Part shown: positions 37,701 to 46,966 of the stretch, in pieces
Layout: each line of letters begins with the position of its first letter
Position numbering within the stretch: position 1 is the stretch's first letter
Assembly: GCF_004139715.1 (NCBI RefSeq)
Contig: NZ_CP035544.1
Location: 806,001 to 870,000 of the forward strand
Source: Muriicola soli
GTDB lineage: Bacteria > Bacteroidota > Bacteroidia > Flavobacteriales > Flavobacteriaceae
Reading direction: 5' to 3'
DNA length: 64,000 nucleotides
Translations under genes and position numbers: made by a program
Notes under the pieces: model-generated
What the model was told of the DNA's origin: nothing
Databases searched by the model: none
Seen by the model: the letters and a program-made list of their open reading frames with translations, nothing else

Positions 37701-39551
37701 ATGGAAGAGAAAAAATTAGACCTTAATTCGATAATCGGCTTTGTCCTGATCTTTGGGATATTACTTTTCTGGTTTTACCAGAATCAACCCACACCGGAAG
37801 AAATTGAAGCCCAAAAAGCACAGATTGAACAGCAGCAGGAAGCTGAAAATGCTACCGAAGCAGAGGTTAGTCCAGCAGCAGTAGATAGTCAGCCTGTAAA
37901 TTTACAGGACTCCACCTCCCTGGCAGACTACAGAAATGCCATGGGAGAATTTAGTTTTACTTCAGTTTCAGAAGGCGTTACCGTGCTGGAGAACGATGTG
38001 CTGTATTTGGAAATCAACAATAAAGGAGGGCAAATTACCGAAGCCAGACTGAAGGAATTTATTACCTACGATTCTATTCCGGTTTATTTAGTCAAAGACG
38101 GAAACGCGACCTTCAATCTCAATTTTATGACCCGCAACAACAGGGTTATCAATACAAAAGATCTCTTTTTCGAGCCTTCACTCAGCAGCAGTGGTGAGAA
38201 TCAGTTGTTATCTATGAAAGCGAAGGTAGGGCCTCAGCAATTCCTCGAATATCGCTATGAGATTAAACCCGGGGAGTACCTGGTTGGTTTCACCCTTCGC
38301 TCACAAGGTCTCAATAATATTTTTAACAACAGTCAGGCCGTAAATCTCAATTGGAGGCTCAAGGGGATTCGCCACAATAAGAGTATTCAGTACGGGAACC
38401 GATATACACGTCTAACCTATAACCACGAAGACGGGAAGGTGAGTAAATTATCGGAAACCAGTGACGATGAAGAAACGGAAACCGACATAAAATGGCTGTC
38501 TTACCGACAGCATTTTTTCAGTTCGATCCTCACCACCAACACCCCCTTTGAAACGGCTGAACTTACTTCAAAGAATTTAGTGGAAGAAGAGAGTAAGGAA
38601 GCCCGGTTTACAAAAGAGTACTCAACGACCGCTCCTTTACAATTAGAGGGAGGCGAGTTGTCCTATGCCATGAATTGGTATTACGGACCAACTGATATTG
38701 ACGTGCTGGAGAAATACAAAGATCTGGGACTGGTGGAATCTATCCCATACGGATGGGGTATTTTCGGTTGGATCAACCGCCATATCTTTACGCCATTCTA
38801 CGGCTTTTTAAGCTCTTTTCTGCCCTTCGGGATAGCGATTGTTGTGATGACAATTATCGTACGACTATTAATGTCTCCGGTAACTTATAAATCATATCTC
38901 TCCCAGGCAAAGATGAAGGTTTTAAAGCCTGAGATCACAGAACTGGGTGAGAAGTACAAGGACAATGCTATGAAAAAGCAGCAGGAGACCATGAAGTTGT
39001 ACAATAAAGCCGGGGTGAGTCCGATGAGCGGATGTGTACCCGCCTTGCTACAGCTCCCCATCTTCTATGCCCTGTTTATGTTTTTTCCAACTTCTTTTGC
39101 CTTGAGACAGAAGTCGTTCTTATGGGCCGAAGATCTTTCTTCCTACGACACTATTGCCCAATTGCCGTTCAGTATTCCTTTTTACGGTGACCACGTAAGT
39201 CTGTTCCCAATTCTGGCCTCTATAGCGATTTTTATCTATATGATGATGACAACAGGACAGAATATGCAGACTCAGCCGGGGATGCCCAATATGAAGTTTA
39301 TCATGTACTTGTCCCCTCTGATGATGTTGTTCTTCTTTAACAACTATGCGAGTGGATTGAGTTTGTACTATTTTGTTTCCAACCTCATTACCATCTTTAT
39401 CATGCTGGCCATTAAGCGTTTTATCCTTGATGAGGAAAAAATCCACGCACAGATTCAGCTTAACAAGGCAAAGCCGAAGAAGGAAAATCGTTTCCAGAAG
39501 AAGATGAGAGAGATGATGGAACAAGCAGAGCAACAGAAAAAAAATAAGTAA
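37701..39551 (+). CDS. yidC: Membrane protein insertase YidC
   Basis: This is the inner-membrane insertase and chaperone, 616 residues, Gram-negative type. An N-terminal membrane helix (FVLIFGILLFWFYQN) is followed by a large periplasmic beta domain and five C-terminal helices with MSPVTYKSYLSQAKM. A basic C-terminal tail binds ribosomes. A 6-bp hairpin (CCATCT / AGATGG, 37655-37669) lies in the leader, and TATATTTG at 37622-37629 may be its promoter. Confidence 0.95.
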   Translation: MEEKKLDLNSIIGFVLIFGILLFWFYQNQPTPEEIEAQKAQIEQQQEAENATEAEVSPAAVDSQPVNLQDSTSLADYRNAMGEFSFTSVSEGVTVLENDVLYLEINNKGGQITEARLKEFITYDSIPVYLVKDGNATFNLNFMTRNNRVINTKDLFFEPSLSSSGENQLLSMKAKVGPQQFLEYRYEIKPGEYLVGFTLRSQGLNNIFNNSQAVNLNWRLKGIRHNKSIQYGNRYTRLTYNHEDGKVSKLSETSDDEETETDIKWLSYRQHFFSSILTTNTPFETAELTSKNLVEEESKEARFTKEYSTTAPLQLEGGELSYAMNWYYGPTDIDVLEKYKDLGLVESIPYGWGIFGWINRHIFTPFYGFLSSFLPFGIAIVVMTIIVRLLMSPVTYKSYLSQAKMKVLKPEITELGEKYKDNAMKKQQETMKLYNKAGVSPMSGCVPALLQLPIFYALFMFFPTSFALRQKSFLWAEDLSSYDTIAQLPFSIPFYGDHVSLFPILASIAIFIYMMMTTGQNMQTQPGMPNMKFIMYLSPLMMLFFFNNYASGLSLYYFVSNLITIFIMLAIKRFILDEEKIHAQIQLNKAKPKKENRFQKKMREMMEQAEQQKKNK

Positions 39552-39699
39552 ACCTCCATTAGTACTTACAATTCAGGTCTTTAGTATTGCCTATTTGCTT
39601 GGGAATGTATACTAAAGGATATCCCCTTGCGTTTTGGATTTGATGATTAAACCTTTTTCCGAACACACAGTCCTAGAAGAATAACATAAAATCAAACCC

Positions 39700-40257
39700 A
39701 TGAAAAACTGGAAACTTATTGCCAGCGCTTTTTTATTGATGTTTTTTGTCCACAGTCCCGAGGTTGAGGCACAAGTTGCATCCCGCAGGACAAATACAGT
39801 AGTAAGAGTAAAACGCGCTAAAAAAAGAAAAGTACGAAGGAAAAAACGAAGAGTAAGACGCAGAACATTACGGAGGTTGCCGGCCAATACCAGGGCGAGA
39901 GTCTGGCGTAATGTATCTTATTATCCCGTAGGGGGTATGTATTACGTAGCTCGTAGAGGAGTATACGCAAGGGCATTCCCACCCAGAGGATTCAGGATCA
40001 GGACCGTACCAGGAGCCCTTACTCGATTGATGGTAAGAGGGGCGGTGTACTATTATTCAGCAGGAGTTTTCTATCGAAATGTCGATGAGGAGTACGAAGT
40101 TGTTGCAGCACCGGTAGGGGCAGTGATCAACGAACTACCTGAAGATGCAGAAGAGATGGACTTTGATGGCATCACCACTTATGAACTAAATGAGACCCTT
40201 TACAAGGCGATTGATGACGGCTATGAGGTTGTCGATTTTATGGATGGTGACGAATAG
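39700..40257 (+). CDS. DUF6515-like exported protein with a basic tract
   Basis: This is a 185-residue protein with a signal peptide (MKNWKLIASAFLLMFF). A dense Arg/Lys stretch (residues 37-66, e.g. RAKKRKVRRKKRRVRRR) follows and precedes the Tyr-rich region MYYVARRGVY and YYYSAGVFYR, then EVVAAPVGAVINELP, which is typical of the DUF6515 family. The basic block may bind anionic polymers or nucleic acid; unknown. A terminator follows at 40281. Confidence 0.75.
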   Translation: MKNWKLIASAFLLMFFVHSPEVEAQVASRRTNTVVRVKRAKKRKVRRKKRRVRRRTLRRLPANTRARVWRNVSYYPVGGMYYVARRGVYARAFPPRGFRIRTVPGALTRLMVRGAVYYYSAGVFYRNVDEEYEVVAAPVGAVINELPEDAEEMDFDGITTYELNETLYKAIDDGYEVVDFMDGDE

Positions 40258-40280
40258 ATAAACATACATCTACAAAATCA

Positions 40281-40312
40281 AAAAGCTCCCATGAAAATGG
40301 GAGCTTTTTTTT
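40281..40312 (+). terminator. Rho-independent terminator of DUF6515 gene
   Basis: AAAAGCTCCCAT / ATGGGAGCTTTT around a short GAAA-type loop, followed by a T run. It lies about 24 bp below the stop. Confidence 0.9.
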
Positions 40313-40463
40313 GTTGGTTATGTTTGGTAAGATTTGGGATTCCAAATATGCAGTATTTGAAACCTTTTTAAAAAGTTTAGTTGTAAAGCCTTTGATTTTG
40401 TATGCTAACCGTTTTGATTTTGTTGTTTGAGGTCTACGCGAGATTCGTTTGGTTTATCACAAT

Positions 40464-40495
40464 AAAAAAATGGCTGCACAATGCAGCCATTTTTA
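40464..40495 (-). terminator. Rho-independent terminator of FAS1 lipoprotein gene
   Basis: ATGGCTGCA / TGCAGCCAT with A/T flanks. It lies 23 bp beyond the minus-strand stop, so it serves the fasciclin gene. Confidence 0.88.
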
Positions 40496-40517
40496 TGAAC
40501 GAAACAAAATGAATTAA

Positions 40518-41915
40518 TTAGTTGTTTGTATCTGGTATCATTACCTGGTTCAGAACATGGATCACTCCATTTCCGGCTTGCACGTCTACGGCAACAATTC
40601 CAATGCCGGTAGCTCCGGATCCGTCGGTGACGTCAGCGATGTTGTCTCCCGTTCCCGGCAGGTTAATAGTGATATCGTCTCCTTCCAGTGTACCGGCCAT
40701 GATTCCGTCTGTAAGATCTCCAGATCTTACATTTGCTCCTGCAACTACGTGGTGTAGCAATACCTGAGTTAAAACTGATTCTTCTGGGATTTCAGTCAGC
40801 GCATCAAAAGCTGCGTTTGTTGGCGCGAATACTGTAAAGTCCGGATCAATCATATCGCCATTTCCTCCTTCTGTTCTGGATAGGATTCCTGCGAAATCAG
40901 TAGCTGGTGTTAATTCGGTAAGCGCAGAAACCAGAGTAGTGAAGTTTGGATCTGCAACAGCGAAAGTAACTACAGTTGGTACGTCAATAACAGCGGTAAC
41001 AGCGTGAATTACTCCGTTAGTAGCAACGATGTCTGCAATAGCTACATCGCTCACTCCGTTTAGTGTTACACCACTATCTGTATTTATATACAGACTTAGG
41101 TTGTCTCCATCGGCATTTGTACCGGCAGTTGTAACATATGAGTTGCTAAGTGCTGTTGAAAAAGCAGCAGTTCCTACAATTACATGGTTAGAAAGTATGT
41201 TTGCCAAATCATTTCCGTTAGGATTGGTGAAGGCAGTAAAAGCATCATTTACAGGTGCAAAAACAGTAAATTCTGTAGTGTCATCAGATAACAAATCTGT
41301 AAAGGTAGTATTTCCCCCATCTGTAAGTGCTCCAACTAATTCTGTCAGGCCTGAGTTTGCTACTGCGTGGTCTACGATATTAGGAAGTCCGATAACGGCA
41401 TCCACTATATGTACTACTCCATTGGCTGCATCTACATCGGCTGCAGTTACATCAGAGATTCCGTTGATGGTTACTCCGCTAGCCGTATCTATATATAGAC
41501 TTAAATTTGCCCCTGCGGGTCCGGCTGTTGAAAGTGAGGATACGTAAGTAGTGCTTAAACTAGAAGAAACAAATTCTCCTTCAACCACGTGGTTCAATAA
41601 TACCTGGGTAAGAACATCTACAGGAACGTCCTCTAAAGAGGCAAAATTATTTGCCTGTAAAAATGCCTCAAAGGCAGCATTTGTTGGGGCAAAAACGGTA
41701 AAGGGTCCGTCTGCTTGTAAGGCTGCTACCAGGTCTGCTCTTTGTAATGCAGAAACTAAAATACTGAGATCTTCAGTAGCTATGGCCAGATCCACAATAT
41801 CTGGATCTGTAGATACGATTATTGGATCGTCTCCATCGTCATTTGAACAGGAAGTCATAAAGACGACTGCCAGAAGAAGTAGGCCGGTTTTGATAAATTT
41901 TGAAGTTGTTTTCAT
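40518..41915 (-). CDS. Lipoprotein with three fasciclin (FAS1) domains
   Basis: This is a 465-residue surface lipoprotein with a lipobox (FMTSC, Cys23). Three FAS1 repeats follow (about residues 40-175, 180-315, 320-460), each with the H1-type FTVFAP and H2-type NGVxHxV signatures. Domains 1 and 2 have SLYID/N plus a VTINGISDV-type strand and look recently duplicated. It is a likely adhesin. The 311-bp upstream region separates it from mnmA. Confidence 0.92.
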   Translation of the reverse strand: MKTTSKFIKTGLLLLAVVFMTSCSNDDGDDPIIVSTDPDIVDLAIATEDLSILVSALQRADLVAALQADGPFTVFAPTNAAFEAFLQANNFASLEDVPVDVLTQVLLNHVVEGEFVSSSLSTTYVSSLSTAGPAGANLSLYIDTASGVTINGISDVTAADVDAANGVVHIVDAVIGLPNIVDHAVANSGLTELVGALTDGGNTTFTDLLSDDTTEFTVFAPVNDAFTAFTNPNGNDLANILSNHVIVGTAAFSTALSNSYVTTAGTNADGDNLSLYINTDSGVTLNGVSDVAIADIVATNGVIHAVTAVIDVPTVVTFAVADPNFTTLVSALTELTPATDFAGILSRTEGGNGDMIDPDFTVFAPTNAAFDALTEIPEESVLTQVLLHHVVAGANVRSGDLTDGIMAGTLEGDDITINLPGTGDNIADVTDGSGATGIGIVAVDVQAGNGVIHVLNQVMIPDTNN

Positions 41916-42226
41916 TGCTTTTTTATTTTTTAGTGTTTAACGAAATTAATATAAAGATTAAACAAAAAAAGAAGATTATTAAATCTTTAACAGCTTTGAA
42001 TTCTTGATAATAGATAATAAAGCTTCTATTTTATTTAGGCTTGAGTGGTATGCACTACCAATTATTCAGATGACGATCATTTTTAATAGTTGCTTTTGTT
42101 TAATGATAATTAATAAAAGATTAACAATATATATTAAGGACATCACCTTTTTACACTCTTTTGAAAAGACATCAAGGCCTACTTCCTACGCAATATTTTG
42201 TATTTTTGCACAGCGAATTAAGCAGG
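41916..42226. promoter_or_regulatory. AT-rich divergent regulatory region
   Basis: No gene was found in this 311-bp spacer. It is strongly AT-rich. The mnmA -7 box is at its right end; no clear promoter for the fasciclin gene could be identified. Confidence 0.45.
42201..42208 (+). promoter_or_regulatory. Candidate -7 box of mnmA
   Basis: TATTTTTG matches TAnnTTTG, 18 bp before the ATG at 42227. No -33 TTG at standard spacing. Confidence 0.45.
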
Positions 42227-43417
42227 ATGAAAAAAGTAGTTGTCGGACTTTCAGGAGGAGTGGATAGTAGTGTTGCGGCCTTCCTCTTGAAACAACAGGG
42301 GTACGAAGTCATTGGCCTTTTTATGAAGAATTGGCACGATGATTCGGTCACTATTTCCAAAGAGTGTCCCTGGCTTGAAGATAGCAATGATGCATTGATC
42401 GTGGCTGAAAAACTGGGTATTCCTTTTCAGACTGTCGACCTTAGTGCCCAATACAAGGAAAGGATAGTAGACTATATGTTCCGCGAATACGAGATGGGCA
42501 GAACTCCTAACCCGGATGTTTTGTGCAACCGGGAGATCAAGTTTGATGTTTTTATGAAAATTGCGCTCGATTTGGGTGCCGATTTTGTGGCGACCGGGCA
42601 TTACTGCCGAAAGGGCGAAATCAGGGATAACCAGGGGAATGTACATTATCAACTTTTGGCGGGGAAAGATCCCAACAAAGACCAATCCTATTTTCTTTGC
42701 CAGCTTTCTCAGCAGCAATTGGCCAGGACGCTGTTTCCCATTGGGGAACTCATCAAGCCTGAGGTACGTGCAATAGCCGCAGAACATAATTTGATTACAG
42801 CCGAAAAGAAGGATTCTCAGGGACTGTGTTTTATTGGTAAAGTAAGGCTGCCCGATTTCCTTCAGCAGAAACTAAAACCTAAACGCGGCGACATCGTAGA
42901 GGTACCTGCCTCTGCTCTGCATTACCATAATGGTATACCACAATTTGAAACCAAGGCCGATGAACTGGCCTATCATTCTGAAAAACCAGACTATAAATTG
43001 CAAGATGGTACAGTGGTTGGAGAACACCAGGGAGCACATTACTTTACTATAGGGCAGCGTAAAGGTCTGGATGTAGGAGGAACAAAAGAACCGCTGTTTG
43101 TGATTGGTACGGATGTAAACTCAAACATAATATATACCGGACAGGGAAAGTCTCACCCTGGACTTTACCGAAGAACCCTGTTTGTAAAAGAAGATGAGGT
43201 GCATTGGGTAAGGCCTGATATGGCTTTAGATCCAGACCAAAGCCTAGAAGTCATGGCCAGGATACGATACAGACAACCCCTTCAAAATGCTAAGTTGTAC
43301 AAAGTAGAGCAGGGGATGTATGTCGACTTTGATGTAAAACAGTCGGCCATCACTGAAGGACAGTTTGTAGCCTGGTATATAGGCGAAGAACTCATCGGTT
43401 CGGGAGTGATTTCTTAA
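42227..43417 (+). CDS. mnmA: tRNA-specific 2-thiouridylase MnmA
   Basis: This enzyme adds sulfur at U34 of Lys/Glu/Gln tRNAs. It is 396 residues. The PP-loop is [11 protein letters not shown] near the start, and the two catalytic cysteines are Cys100 (VLCNRE) and Cys201 (GLCFIGK). The long C-terminal beta region is normal. The ATG at 42227 begins [10 protein letters not shown]; a frame upstream to 42161 adds a non-conserved extension across the promoter box. The sulfur comes from a cysteine desulfurase, such as the one at 4.3 kb. Confidence 0.96.
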   Translation: MKKVVVGLSGGVDSSVAAFLLKQQGYEVIGLFMKNWHDDSVTISKECPWLEDSNDALIVAEKLGIPFQTVDLSAQYKERIVDYMFREYEMGRTPNPDVLCNREIKFDVFMKIALDLGADFVATGHYCRKGEIRDNQGNVHYQLLAGKDPNKDQSYFLCQLSQQQLARTLFPIGELIKPEVRAIAAEHNLITAEKKDSQGLCFIGKVRLPDFLQQKLKPKRGDIVEVPASALHYHNGIPQFETKADELAYHSEKPDYKLQDGTVVGEHQGAHYFTIGQRKGLDVGGTKEPLFVIGTDVNSNIIYTGQGKSHPGLYRRTLFVKEDEVHWVRPDMALDPDQSLEVMARIRYRQPLQNAKLYKVEQGMYVDFDVKQSAITEGQFVAWYIGEELIGSGVIS

Positions 43418-43465
43418 CCAACATCCATAATTACCTTATCTTGTCTCTTTCAGAATTAAATACAT

Positions 43466-44407
43466 ATGTCGAATAGGATTACTCAGCTCTTCGGAATAAA
43501 ATACCCTATAATTCAGGCAGGTATGATCTGGGCCAGTGGATGGAAACTTGCCTCTGCAGTCTCAAATGCAGGTGGTCTCGGATTAATTGGTGCCGGGAGT
43601 ATGTACCCAGAAGTACTGCGGGAACATATTCAAAAATGTAAAGAAGCCACTTCCAAGCCCTTTGGAGTAAATGTACCCATGTTATATCCGGATATTGATA
43701 AACTCATGGAGATCATTGTTGAATTGGAGGTGCCTATTGTCTTTACCTCTGCCGGCAATCCCGCAACGTGGACATCCTTTCTAAAAGAAAAGGGAATCAA
43801 AGTAGTACATGTGGTAAGCAGCGTAAAATTTGCGCTTAAAGCTCAGCAGGCAGGTGTGGATGCTGTAGTAGCCGAAGGTTTTGAGGCCGGGGGTCACAAT
43901 GGAAGGGACGAAACCACTACCTTGGCATTGATCCCTGCTGTAAGGGAACAAATCCAGATTCCATTGATTGCCGCCGGGGGGATTGCCACCGGGCGCTCTA
44001 TGCTTGCAACGATGGTCTTAGGTGCGGATGGAGTACAGGTGGGAACTCGTTTTGTAGCCTCAGATGAGGCCTCTTCACACATACGCTTTAAGGAAAGGGT
44101 GGTTGCCGCCAAGGAGGGTGACACCCAGCTTACTTTAAAAGAGCTGGCTCCGGTTCGCATGTTAAAGAATGAATTTTTTGAACAGGTGCAGGAAGCCTAC
44201 AGACGTTGTGCCACCCCAGACGAGCTAAGGGAATTACTGGGCAGGGCCAGGGCTAAACGCGGGATGTTTGAAGGCGACCTGGAGGAGGGTGAATTAGAAA
44301 TAGGACAGGTATCGGCTGTGATTCACGATATCAAGCCCGCCGCGCAGATCGTAGAAGAAATGATGGAAGAGTATCAAAGTGCGATACAAACCTTAATTCA
44401 AAAGTAA
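43466..44407 (+). CDS. Nitronate monooxygenase/FabK-like flavoenzyme
   Basis: This is a 313-residue FMN-dependent TIM-barrel enzyme. Visible elements are YPIIQAGMIW, GFEAGGHNGRDE and IPLIAAGGIATGRSM, and GADGVQVGTRFVA, the FMN-binding region. The family comprises nitronate monooxygenases and enoyl-ACP reductase FabK; sequence cannot separate them. Its 3' end overlaps the convergent Sco-like gene by 15 bp. Confidence 0.88.
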   Translation: MSNRITQLFGIKYPIIQAGMIWASGWKLASAVSNAGGLGLIGAGSMYPEVLREHIQKCKEATSKPFGVNVPMLYPDIDKLMEIIVELEVPIVFTSAGNPATWTSFLKEKGIKVVHVVSSVKFALKAQQAGVDAVVAEGFEAGGHNGRDETTTLALIPAVREQIQIPLIAAGGIATGRSMLATMVLGADGVQVGTRFVASDEASSHIRFKERVVAAKEGDTQLTLKELAPVRMLKNEFFEQVQEAYRRCATPDELRELLGRARAKRGMFEGDLEEGELEIGQVSAVIHDIKPAAQIVEEMMEEYQSAIQTLIQK

Positions 44408-45046
44408 TTCAATATCATCTTTCAATCGTAGTATTTCGTCTGAACGGGTGCCATTGTAAATCCCCCTGATTTGCCTTTGAGTATCAACCAGGATAAAATT
44501 GGGAGTATGGATAAAATCCTGTAATCCTCCATCACCCTCATCAAGGACAGCAAAATAACTTTTACGGGCGAGGTCATAAATATGCCGTTTATCTCCGGTG
44601 GTTATATTCCATTTTGAACTGGAAGCATTATGCATTTTAGCATATCGCTTGAGTACTTCAACACTATCTAAAGTTGGGGTAACCGAAATAGATAGTAATT
44701 GCACCATGTCATTATCGTAAAAAATTGTCTGCAACGCCTCCATATTTTTCGTCATCAAGGGACAAATACTCGGACAACGGGTGAAAAAGAAATCAACTAC
44801 ATAAATTTTACCGTCATAGTCTGCATGGGTAATGGTATCCGCATTTTGATTTATCAAACGAAAGTCTTTTACATAATATCCTTTGTTCACATCCTGATAG
44901 TCAAGATCTACAAGCATTGGATTAAGATCCGCAGGGTTGTAGATCTTAGGTTCATTAGCAGTATTTGAACCCCGAAAATAGAGTAGATATATGGCCAGCC
45001 CCGCTATGCAAATGACAGTAGGGAGGAGGATTTTATTTAATTTCAT
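44393..45046 (-). CDS. Sco1/SenC-family copper-binding thioredoxin-fold protein
   Basis: This is a 217-residue membrane-anchored protein (hydrophobic N-terminus IAGLAIYLLYF). The copper-binding cysteines are in RCPSICPLM, and the third ligand is a His in DFIHTPNF. Sco proteins deliver copper to cytochrome oxidase or act as thiol redox partners. It is just downstream of the TPR gene (9-bp gap), suggesting a common role. Confidence 0.92.
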   Translation of the reverse strand: MKLNKILLPTVICIAGLAIYLLYFRGSNTANEPKIYNPADLNPMLVDLDYQDVNKGYYVKDFRLINQNADTITHADYDGKIYVVDFFFTRCPSICPLMTKNMEALQTIFYDNDMVQLLSISVTPTLDSVEVLKRYAKMHNASSSKWNITTGDKRHIYDLARKSYFAVLDEGDGGLQDFIHTPNFILVDTQRQIRGIYNGTRSDEILRLKDDIELLLN

Positions 45047-45055
45047 AACTCAATA

Positions 45056-46780
45056 TTACAATACCGAATTACTTATTTCGATATCTGCATCCTTCCATAC
45101 GGCATTAAATTCTTCCTGAACCTGAATGGCTTCTTGCAACTTTCCCTGCCCTTTCAGACTTTTATAAAGCCCCATCAAAGACCAACCATTTTGACGAAGA
45201 ACTTTGAGATCTTCTCGGTAAATTTTCTCAGCTTCTTCATATTCTTCGGCTTCAAGTAATATGGCGCCGAGGTTTTGTCTGGTCGGTATATGCCATGCGG
45301 CAGGTTCCGTATAGGTCAGATTATCTTCTGCTGCCACCGCCTTCTTCAAATGGACTATTGCGGTGGGATAATCCTTTTTCAAGGAGGCTAATTCACCGGC
45401 AATTACTTCATACGCTATATCAGCGATGGATGCTGAGCTGTTATGAGCTGTAGCAATTAGATCCTTAAGTGAATCGTCTTCACGTAATTTCGAAAGAGCC
45501 TCGAGCTCTTCTTCTGCCTCTTTTGCATTTCCTTTTCTGATAAAAGCTATACCTCTGGCATAATGACGAATCAGGTTTAAATGCTTGATCTCGGGATTTG
45601 GACTTGGAATAGTTAAAATGTCATTCCATTTGCCAAATCTGGTATATGCCAGATATGGTGTAGCTGCAAAGTCCTGAAGAAAGGGCATGTTTATTAACTC
45701 GCCTTCAGGTACTTTTTCTGCCGTCTTTTTAGCGGCATCAATGGCAATATCACTTGCACCCAGAAGGCTGGCAGCCGACCACAAAAAATGGATGTTATGC
45801 GGATAATAGCCAAGTGGATACATCCCTTGTGAATAGCATTGTGAAATATAGTCCTCGTCTGCCAGTATAGCTGCCTGATTTGCGGTAACGGCGTCTTTAT
45901 ATCTTCCTACTCGTATATAAATGTGCGAAGGCATATGAACAATATGTCCTGCCGCTGGCATCAGGGATCCCAGTTTGTCTGCACTTGGAACGGCCATGTC
46001 CGGGAACGGAAGTTCTACCATATGTATATAGTAGTGATGTGCCCCGGGATGATCAGGATCTATCTCCATAGCAATCTCCAATGCTGCCTTGGCTTCGGTA
46101 ATATTGGCTGAAGGGTTACCATTCTTATCCCAGTAATTCCAGGGAACGGTATTCATAACTGAGGCAGCATAAAGAACTTGTACATTAGAATCCTCGGGAT
46201 ATTTCTTTACGATTTTTTCCATAGCCTCCATATAGGCTTTATTAAGTTCTTGAGTATTTTCAGTTAAATCAGTACTGTACCTATGTGTTAGCGCTTCAAT
46301 TAATGCCTGTTCCTTCTGCGTCGCTGTCCTCATCCCTTTAACGGCTTTTGCAATCGCTTCATTATATTTCATTTTTCGTTCATCCAAAGGTTCTGGATCG
46401 TTAATATTTGGTCCCAAGGCATAGGCCTGACCCCAATAGGTCATTGGAGATTTTGGATCTAGCCTTGAAGCTTCCATAAATGATCGATGTGCCTCTGCAT
46501 GATTAAAGGCATAGGTTAGTCGCAATCCCTGATTAAAGAATTCCTGTGCTCTGGGATTGGAAGTGGTAATTGGAAAATTAAGCGTACCCAAATTTTCAAA
46601 AAGTGGAGAAATTTGTTGAGTAGTATCTACACCCTCGAGTAAAAAGTTCGCTACAGTACACTTAATTGCTCCGTAAGAAGCAAGTTGTGAAGGATCTTTT
46701 ATAGATTCTTTTGGCAATAAAAAATACAAGCATAATAGTAAGCCCGCTATTATTGCGGTAAATTTTACTTTAGTGTTCAT
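45056..46780 (-). CDS. TPR-repeat exported protein with His-rich motifs
   Basis: This is a 574-residue protein with a membrane anchor or signal (FTAIIAGLLLCLYFLLP) and TPR-like helices throughout, e.g. ALEIAMEIDPDHPGAH and AYLLE-type repeats near the C-terminus. Two His-rich motifs stand out, HHYYIH and GHIVHMPSHIYIR, followed by HNIHFLW. These could bind a metal, which fits the adjacent Sco gene, but no activity is known. Cytochrome-c type CxxCH motifs are absent. Confidence 0.8.
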   Translation of the reverse strand: MNTKVKFTAIIAGLLLCLYFLLPKESIKDPSQLASYGAIKCTVANFLLEGVDTTQQISPLFENLGTLNFPITTSNPRAQEFFNQGLRLTYAFNHAEAHRSFMEASRLDPKSPMTYWGQAYALGPNINDPEPLDERKMKYNEAIAKAVKGMRTATQKEQALIEALTHRYSTDLTENTQELNKAYMEAMEKIVKKYPEDSNVQVLYAASVMNTVPWNYWDKNGNPSANITEAKAALEIAMEIDPDHPGAHHYYIHMVELPFPDMAVPSADKLGSLMPAAGHIVHMPSHIYIRVGRYKDAVTANQAAILADEDYISQCYSQGMYPLGYYPHNIHFLWSAASLLGASDIAIDAAKKTAEKVPEGELINMPFLQDFAATPYLAYTRFGKWNDILTIPSPNPEIKHLNLIRHYARGIAFIRKGNAKEAEEELEALSKLREDDSLKDLIATAHNSSASIADIAYEVIAGELASLKKDYPTAIVHLKKAVAAEDNLTYTEPAAWHIPTRQNLGAILLEAEEYEEAEKIYREDLKVLRQNGWSLMGLYKSLKGQGKLQEAIQVQEEFNAVWKDADIEISNSVL

Positions 46781-46966
46781 AATAGTGATTTTGGTTGGTG
46801 GTTATGTTCTGATGCTATATCTATGATACAGAGTCACTTAAGGTACAAAATATTTAGCTTGAAGTAGTAAAGGAATAGCTATTAATTCCACTTTTTCCTT
46901 ATGTCTTGCCTAGGTGAACTCCCGAACTTTAGCTGAAATATAATTGCCTGAGCATGTTATATCAGT

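Noticed and set aside
41029-41547. A 172-codon plus-strand frame rich in Ser/Thr/Val
   Set aside because: It mirrors the low-complexity fasciclin gene on the other strand.
42251-42787. A 178-codon minus-strand frame
   Set aside because: It is antisense to the mnmA coding region, with no start context or homology pattern.
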